A DNA stretch of 9,927 nt from contig QNFJ01000069.1 of assembly GCA_003646305.1 (NCBI GenBank), positions 1 through 9,927 of the forward strand. Reading direction: 5' to 3'. Positions 5,575 to 9,927 of this stretch are shown here, piece by piece (within the stretch, counting starts at the first letter, position 1; every line of letters starts with the position of its first letter). Below the pieces are notes generated by a model. That model worked only from the letters and a program-made list of their open reading frames with translations. It ran no database searches and was not told the origin of the DNA. Source of the DNA: Gammaproteobacteria bacterium (GTDB taxonomy: Bacteria > Pseudomonadota > Gammaproteobacteria > Methylococcales > UBA2780). A program made the translations under genes and the position numbers.

Positions 5575-7242
5575 ATGAAGATATTTTATCGTTTAGTTTG
5601 TGTGGCGCTGTTTTCTGTAGCGGCTCAATCGGCAGAAATGCCTCCGCGTACCGCGGTTGCCTCGGCACACCCACTCGCGACGGCAGCGGGGTTTGAGATC
5701 ATTGAGCAGGGCGGCAATGCTTTTGATGCGGCGGTGGCTGTGAGTGCCGCATTAGCGGTTGTTGAGCCGGTAGGGTCGGGGCTAGGTGGAGGAGGCTTCT
5801 GGTTATTACACCAGGCAAAAGACAATAGGCAGATCATGATTGATGGTCGCGAACGCGCCCCTTTAGCTGCTACAAGGGATATGTATCTTGATGTGGAAGG
5901 AAACCCCATCCCGGGATTATCTATAGATGGTGCCCTATCGGCGGCTATACCGGGCTTACCTGCCGGGCTGATTCATATAGCGAAAAATTATGGTCGCCTA
6001 CCGTTATCAAAAAGTCTTGCACCAGCAATTCGCTATGCTAAAGAAGGATTTGAGGTGGGGATGCATTATCGGTTATTAGCCGGTTTTAGGCTGAAAGCGC
6101 TGCTTGCTTCAGAAGCGGCAGCAGAAACCTTTCTGGCAAGTGGAAAAGTCGTTTTGCCCGGCTTTAAATTGGTACAGAAAGATTTGGCCGAAACACTTAA
6201 AGCGATTGCAGAGCAGGGTCGCGCAGGTTTTTATGCGGGAGATGTGGCGGCTAAGCTGCTAAAAGGGGTGAACGAGTCTGGCGGAATCTGGACGCAGCAA
6301 GATCTGGATGAATATAAAGTGATTGAGCGTCAGCCGATACAGGGAGAATATCGAGGCATTCGGGTAACCAGTGCAGCTCCCCCGTCATCTGGCGGGATTG
6401 TTCTGATGGAAACGCTGAACATCTTGTCGGGCTACGATTTGGCGCGACTCAATGAGATCGACCAAAAGCATCTCATTATTGAAGCAATGCGTAGAAGCTA
6501 CCATGACAGGGCGCGCTACCTAGGTGATGCCGATTTTGTGGAGATGCCTATAGAGCAGTTAACTAATAATCACTATGCAGCCGGTCTTCGGGAATCAATC
6601 AGACTAGATTGGGCAACAAAAAGTTCGGCTTTGGCGGCAACAGCAGCTACCACGCCGGGTGGAGAAGACACCACTCACTTTTCTATTCTGGATAAAGAGG
6701 GGAATCGGGTTGCGGCAACCTTGAGCATCAATTATCCATTTGGCTCGGGCTTTATGCCGCCGGGAACCGGTGTAGTGCTTAATAATGAAATGGATGATTT
6801 CTCAAAAAAGGTTGGAGTACCCAATGGCTATGGTCTGATTGGTGGTGAAGCCAATGCCATTGAGCCGGGAAAACGCATGTTATCGAGCATGAGCCCCACT
6901 TTTCTCGAAGATGAACGTCGGGTTGCCATTTTAGGTACCCCAGGTGGAAGTCGGATCATCTCGATGGTGCTGCTGGCAATTCTTGATTTCGAAAAAGGAA
7001 ATGGTGCCGAGTCCTGGGTCTCTTTACCACGCTATCACCACCAATATGAGCCAGATGAGGTGCAGTATGAAAAAGGTGGTCTTGATGATAAAACGCGCTC
7101 AGAACTTGCGAAGCGGGGGCATCAATTTAAAGAGATAAACCGCCGCTACGGCAATATGCAAGCCATTCTGTGGCATAAAAAAGAGGCGAAGATAGAGGCA
7201 GCAAGTGACCCACGTGGAGAGGGCTATGCTAAGGTGGATTAG
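5575..7242 (+). CDS. ggt: Gamma-glutamyltranspeptidase, exported to the periplasm
   Basis: The 555-aa precursor cleaves the gamma-glutamyl bond of glutathione and related compounds and transfers the glutamyl group to water or amino acids. An N-terminal signal peptide (MKIFYR, then a hydrophobic stretch ending near AAQSA at 16-20) directs export. GGGGF at 71-75 belongs to the large subunit. Autoprocessing should occur before T366 in the D-TTHFS motif, making Thr366 the N-terminal nucleophile of the small subunit. NNEMDDFS (403-410), the SSMSP substrate-binding segment and the TPGGSRII oxyanion region follow, and a PNGYGLIGGEANA segment suggests an E. coli-like lid loop rather than the lidless Bacillus type. 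It ends with ASDPRGEGYA, a usual GGT terminus. Length is slightly short for the family. Shine-Dalgarno is weak. The next gene starts inside its last 17 nt. Confidence 0.95.
   Translation: MKIFYRLVCVALFSVAAQSAEMPPRTAVASAHPLATAAGFEIIEQGGNAFDAAVAVSAALAVVEPVGSGLGGGGFWLLHQAKDNRQIMIDGRERAPLAATRDMYLDVEGNPIPGLSIDGALSAAIPGLPAGLIHIAKNYGRLPLSKSLAPAIRYAKEGFEVGMHYRLLAGFRLKALLASEAAAETFLASGKVVLPGFKLVQKDLAETLKAIAEQGRAGFYAGDVAAKLLKGVNESGGIWTQQDLDEYKVIERQPIQGEYRGIRVTSAAPPSSGGIVLMETLNILSGYDLARLNEIDQKHLIIEAMRRSYHDRARYLGDADFVEMPIEQLTNNHYAAGLRESIRLDWATKSSALAATAATTPGGEDTTHFSILDKEGNRVAATLSINYPFGSGFMPPGTGVVLNNEMDDFSKKVGVPNGYGLIGGEANAIEPGKRMLSSMSPTFLEDERRVAILGTPGGSRIISMVLLAILDFEKGNGAESWVSLPRYHHQYEPDEVQYEKGGLDDKTRSELAKRGHQFKEINRRYGNMQAILWHKKEAKIEAASDPRGEGYAKVD
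7216..7223 (+). promoter_or_regulatory. Ribosome binding site that fixes the DUF4124 gene start
   Basis: GGAGAGGG lies within the end of ggt. Its GGAG core is 6 nt from ATG 7226. This favours that ATG over the in-frame GTG at 7205, which has no such site and would add seven residues in front of a normal signal peptide. Confidence 0.7.
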
Positions 7243-7681
7243 TGCTATTTTCTTTGTTTTGCTCGGGCTGTCTGTGCAAGCTGAAATATACAAATGGAAA
7301 GGTTCTGATGGAAAAGTTCACTTTTCAGACCGTGACCCAAAGCACTCAGCCGAACAGATCATACTTAAATCAAGTATAAGTGAAGATAAGATCGAGCAGG
7401 CACGTAAAGAATCGAAAGAGTTCGTCGGTCGGCAGCAACGTAAAGCTGCTTTCCAGAAAGAAGAGACTGCCAGGCTAAAAAAGCATACGAGAGAAAAAGA
7501 GCTGAAACTGGCTAAAAAGGAAAATTATTGCGCGAGGGCCAAAAAAGAGTTGAGATTGTTGAACATGGGCGTGCCTGTTTACCGGACAGATAAAACCGGG
7601 GAAAGATCTTATCTTGGGGACTCTCAACGAGAATCCGAGATTAACGAGTGGAGCCGGAATGTCAGGAAATATTGTGAATAA
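7226..7681 (+). CDS. Exported DUF4124 domain protein
   Basis: The 151-aa product starts with a short signal peptide (MLRW followed by IFFVLLGLSVQA, cleavage likely after A19). The mature protein opens with EIYKWKGSDGKVHFSD at 20-35, the aromatic small-beta signature of DUF4124, a proteobacterial periplasmic domain of unknown function. A lysine- and glutamate-rich helical stretch (about 55-100) follows, probably coiled coil. The C-terminal block at about 101-151 has a pattern I associate with DUF4124 relatives: a Cys start (C102), PVYRTDKTGERSYL, a short arginine and glutamate helix, and a final Cys (C150); the two cysteines may form a disulfide in the periplasm. It overlaps ggt by 17 nt and the adaptor gene by 23 nt, so it is very likely part of the same transcript. 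No function can be assigned. Confidence 0.85.
   Translation: MLRWISAIFFVLLGLSVQAEIYKWKGSDGKVHFSDRDPKHSAEQIILKSSISEDKIEQARKESKEFVGRQQRKAAFQKEETARLKKHTREKELKLAKKENYCARAKKELRLLNMGVPVYRTDKTGERSYLGDSQRESEINEWSRNVRKYCE
7648..7653 (+). promoter_or_regulatory. Ribosome binding site that fixes the adaptor gene start
   Basis: GTGGAG ends 5 nt before ATG 7659, inside the end of the DUF4124 gene. It supports this ATG over an upstream in-frame alternative at 7614, which would place 15 extra residues before the cytoplasmic N-terminus and enlarge the gene overlap. Confidence 0.65.
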
Positions 7682-8828
7682 AGAAAGCAAAAGTCACAAA
7701 CAGCTGTTGACTGTTCTGCTGCTAATTATTATTGCGGGTGTGGTTATCTGGGCTGCAACGCGACCTGATCCAGTTGCTGTGAGCCTCCACGCTATTGAAC
7801 ATGGACTGGTTGAATCGACCGTCTCTAATACGCGTGTCGGAACGGTTAAAGCCTGTAGGCGCGCCTTTCTTGCGCCGGCAACGGGCGGTGAAGTGGCGAA
7901 TCTTATTGTAAAAGAGGGAAGTGAAGTCAAAAAGAATCAGCTTTTGATGGAAGTCTGGAATCGTGATCTAAAGGCGAAGGTTACACTCGAGGAGGTGACC
8001 GTGGGTGTCAGCAAAATTCGTGTCGAAGAGATCTGTGCGTTGGCAGATGGAGCAGGAAGAGAAGCAAAGCGGTTGCTGGGCTTGCAGAAACGAGAAATTG
8101 TTTCAGAAGAACAGGTGGATCTGGCCGTGACTGCAGCGCAGGCAAAGCGTGCTGCTTGTAGGGTTTCAAAAGCGACTGTCCAGATGAATGAGGCTCGCCT
8201 AGTGGTTGCGCAGGCAATGTTGGAGAGAACACGGGTTAAAGCACCGTTTGATGGAATTGTTGCCGAGGTCAATGTCGAGTTAGGTGAGTTTGTAACACCC
8301 TCCCCGCCTGGAATCGCGACGTTGCCCGCTATTGATCTACTCGATATGAGCTGCCTGTATGTATCGGCACCAATTGATGAGGTCGATGCACCGCAGATTA
8401 GTGAAGGATTGGAAGTCTGTGTCACTCTGGATGCTTTTCCAGAACGGCGTTGCTCGGGCGTTGTCAGGCGTATTGCTCCCTATGTTCTTGATCGAGAGAA
8501 ACAGGCGAGAACGGTTGAGGTTGAGGTCGAAATTCATTCTGCCGATGAGCTGCAAGGGCTACTGCCCGGTTATAGCGCGGATATCGAAATACTAATCGAA
8601 CGACACGAGTCAGTATTGCGTATCCCAACAGAGGCAGTTTTAGAGGGGAATAAAGTCCTTGTGCTAGATGACGATATTCTTGTGGAAAAGCCGTTCCATG
8701 CAGGTTTATCGAACTGGAGCTATACCGAGGTAGTGGATGGCCTAAATAAAGGGGAACTCGTTGTTTTATCTATTGGGCGTGAAGGTGTTGTAGCCGGTGC
8801 TCAGGCAATTTCGGAAAAGGCTGAATGA
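7659..8828 (+). CDS. Membrane-anchored periplasmic adaptor (HlyD/MacA-type) of an ABC exporter
   Basis: The 389-aa protein has a short basic N-terminus and one membrane helix at about 15-33, then a periplasmic body. A first beta-barrel/lipoyl half (TRVGTVKACRRAFLAPATGGEV, about 58-79, then VKEGSEVKKNQLL) leads to an alpha-helical hairpin (about 104-190) with its tip near REIVSEEQVD (145-154). The second lipoyl half follows (TRVKAPFDGIVAEVN, 191-205), then a barrel (SAPIDEVDA, RRIAPYVLD, LLPGYSADIEI) and a membrane-proximal C-terminal domain. Such adaptors link an inner-membrane exporter to a TolC-type channel. The six cysteines (66, 126, 167, 232, 254, 265) are unusual for a periplasmic adaptor, and no lipobox is present. 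It overlaps the ATPase gene by ATGA, so the partner is evidently an ABC system rather than an RND pump, although the permease is not in the window. Confidence 0.87.
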   Translation: MSGNIVNKESKSHKQLLTVLLLIIIAGVVIWAATRPDPVAVSLHAIEHGLVESTVSNTRVGTVKACRRAFLAPATGGEVANLIVKEGSEVKKNQLLMEVWNRDLKAKVTLEEVTVGVSKIRVEEICALADGAGREAKRLLGLQKREIVSEEQVDLAVTAAQAKRAACRVSKATVQMNEARLVVAQAMLERTRVKAPFDGIVAEVNVELGEFVTPSPPGIATLPAIDLLDMSCLYVSAPIDEVDAPQISEGLEVCVTLDAFPERRCSGVVRRIAPYVLDREKQARTVEVEVEIHSADELQGLLPGYSADIEILIERHESVLRIPTEAVLEGNKVLVLDDDILVEKPFHAGLSNWSYTEVVDGLNKGELVVLSIGREGVVAGAQAISEKAE

Positions 8829-9493
8829 TCCGGCTTAGAGGTGTTCGTCGAGAGTTTCAGGTAGGCGAGCAACGGGTTCAGGCGCTCAATGGGATTGATC
8901 TCGATATTGCAGCGGGTGAATATCTTTCCATTATGGGGCCGTCTGGTTCGGGTAAATCGACATTGTTAAATATCATTTCACTGCTAGATCAGGCCGATGC
9001 CGGTGAGTATCAGCTGAATGGTGAAGATGTGACGCAGCTTTCAGAGCAGGAGCTTGCTCGTGTTCGGCGCGAAAATATCGGTTTTGTCTTCCAGTTCTTC
9101 CATTTGATTCCCCGTTTGACTGCCGCTGAAAATATTGAGTTACCACTGGTCTTAGCGGGGATTGATCCACGCGAGCGCGGGCCGCGCGTAAAAGAGGCCG
9201 TTATAAATTACGGACTGGAAGAAAGGGCAGATCACCGTCCAGATCAACTTTCTGGTGGGCAGCGGCAGAGAGTTGCGATTGCACGGGCAACCATTATGAA
9301 TCCGGGTTTATTACTGGCCGATGAGCCGACCGGCAATTTGGACCGTCATTCAGGCGAAGAGATTATTGAGCTGCTTGAAGCGCTCAATAATCGAGGTGTC
9401 ACATTGGTTATGGTGACGCACGACCCGGAATTAGGGCAGCGAGCCAAGCGCAAACTGACACTGGTAGACGGTCAGGTTGTTAGCGACGGCTAG
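8825..9493 (+). CDS. ABC transporter ATP-binding subunit, MacB/LolD type
   Basis: The 222-aa cytoplasmic ATPase is a complete nucleotide-binding domain: Walker A GPSGSGKST at 38-46, Q-loop glutamine Q90 in FVFQFFHLIP, signature LSGGQRQRVAIARA at 142-155, Walker B LLLADEP at 162-168, D-loop NLD at 171-173 and switch histidine H199 in VTHD. The FQ-x2-HLIPRLTAAENIELPL stretch places it in the group that energises FtsX-fold permeases (MacB, LolCDE, FtsE), which push substrate through the periplasm rather than across the membrane. All catalytic residues are intact. It starts inside the adaptor stop (ATGA overlap), so the two are co-translated. No permease gene follows; the convergent ilvD begins 23 nt beyond the stop. 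Substrate is unknown. Confidence 0.95.
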   Translation: MIRLRGVRREFQVGEQRVQALNGIDLDIAAGEYLSIMGPSGSGKSTLLNIISLLDQADAGEYQLNGEDVTQLSEQELARVRRENIGFVFQFFHLIPRLTAAENIELPLVLAGIDPRERGPRVKEAVINYGLEERADHRPDQLSGGQRQRVAIARATIMNPGLLLADEPTGNLDRHSGEEIIELLEALNNRGVTLVMVTHDPELGQRAKRKLTLVDGQVVSDG

Positions 9494-9516
9494 CCGCCCC
9501 CTTTACAGAGGTTCCT

Positions 9517-9927
9517 CTACAGTAGATCGATATTTCGCACAGCCCCAGTATCCGCACTGGTGACCATTTTTGCATACGCTTTCAGTGCGGCAGACACTTT
9601 ACGAGGGCGCTCTTTAAGGGGCAGCCAGCCCTCTTTGCCTTTCGCATCCATGACGTCTCGCCGTTGTGCCAGTTTTTCATCTGAAAGCAAAACATTGATT
9701 GAGCGGTTGGGAATATCAATTTTGATTAAATCGCCCTCTTCAATCAGGCCAATGGCACCACCCGCTGCCGCTTCTGGGCTAACATGGCCAATCGACAAGC
9801 CGCTGGTTCCACCGGAAAAACGCCCATCGGTTAAGAGCGCACAGGCTTTTCCAAGCCCTTTTGATTTGATATAGCTCGTTGGGTAAAGCATCTCCTGCAT
9901 GCCAGGGCCGCCTTTCGGTCCTTCATA
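9517..9927 (-). CDS. ilvD: Dihydroxy-acid dehydratase, C-terminal part (5' end outside window)
   Basis: On the minus strand the frame stays open to the window edge and encodes at least the last 136 residues. They begin YEGPKGGPGMQEMLYPTS and continue through KACALLTDGRFSGGTSGLSIGHVSPEAA, the highly conserved C-terminal region of IlvD/Edd dehydratases; the serine of the GRFSGG motif is the proposed catalytic base. IlvD is an Fe-S enzyme that converts dihydroxy acids to 2-keto acids in valine, isoleucine and pantothenate synthesis. The later IDIPNRSINVLLSDEKLAQRR, LRAYA-like and TSADTGAVRN segments match IlvD rather than the sugar-acid relative Edd. The ATG at 9900 is an internal methionine, not the start, because conserved residues lie upstream of it. 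The cluster-ligand region is outside the window. Confidence 0.95.
   Translation of the reverse strand, partial: YEGPKGGPGMQEMLYPTSYIKSKGLGKACALLTDGRFSGGTSGLSIGHVSPEAAAGGAIGLIEEGDLIKIDIPNRSINVLLSDEKLAQRRDVMDAKGKEGWLPLKERPRKVSAALKAYAKMVTSADTGAVRNIDLL

Noticed and set aside
7937..8425. Long open frame on the minus strand opposite the adaptor gene (162 codons)
   Set aside because: It lies wholly inside a well-supported gene, has a low-complexity Ser/Thr/Ala composition typical of antisense frames, no recognisable domain and no ribosome binding site evidence.
9503..9520. Inverted repeat AGAGG-TT-CCTCT between the ABC ATPase and ilvD as a terminator
   Set aside because: The stem is at most five base pairs with an impossible two-base loop, and neither strand has a following T-tract.
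9560..9874. Plus-strand open frame of 104 codons in the ilvD region
   Set aside because: It is antisense to highly conserved IlvD sequence and shows no motif of its own.

Overview
The window reads as a stretch of ordinary gammaproteobacterial chromosome, densely coding, with almost every gene on the + strand. Three things point to Gammaproteobacteria, perhaps near the Chromatiales or related sulfur-oxidising lineages: a pepP-ubiH-ubiI ubiquinone cluster, coaD directly followed by an Allochromatium-type 2[4Fe-4S] ferredoxin (a pairing also known from Pseudomonas), and an IlvD of proteobacterial type. The lineage call is inference from gene order and remembered family resemblance; no database search was possible.

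Region 1 (1-3309) is a tightly packed operon end: the last 24 codons of pepP, ubiH and ubiI (two flavin hydroxylases of ubiquinone biosynthesis, both 409 aa, overlapping by ATGA), then a six-helix voltage-gated-type potassium channel that starts 2 nt after the ubiI stop. Region 2 (3355-5494) holds coaD (coenzyme A synthesis), a dicluster ferredoxin and a FAD-dependent pyridine-nucleotide-disulfide-type oxidoreductase. The last two may work as an electron-transfer pair. This region closes with a strong rho-independent terminator at 5516-5548.

Region 3 (5575-9493) is a run of four overlapping genes: an exported gamma-glutamyltranspeptidase, a small exported DUF4124 protein, a membrane-anchored periplasmic adaptor of the HlyD/MacA type, and an ABC ATPase of the MacB/LolD type. 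No ABC permease is present in the run, although an adaptor and ATPase of this kind need one. Downstream, and convergent, is the 3' part of ilvD (9517-9927, minus strand), cut by the window edge.

I see no RNA genes, CRISPR arrays, insertion sequences, long repeats or prophage genes, and no gene-free stretch longer than 300 bases. The most interesting points are the permease-less exporter operon, a possible disulfide-stapled adaptor hairpin, an unusual insertion and altered nucleotide site in the FAD oxidoreductase, and the ion channel embedded in the ubiquinone operon. None of these clearly amounts to a new defence or mobile system.
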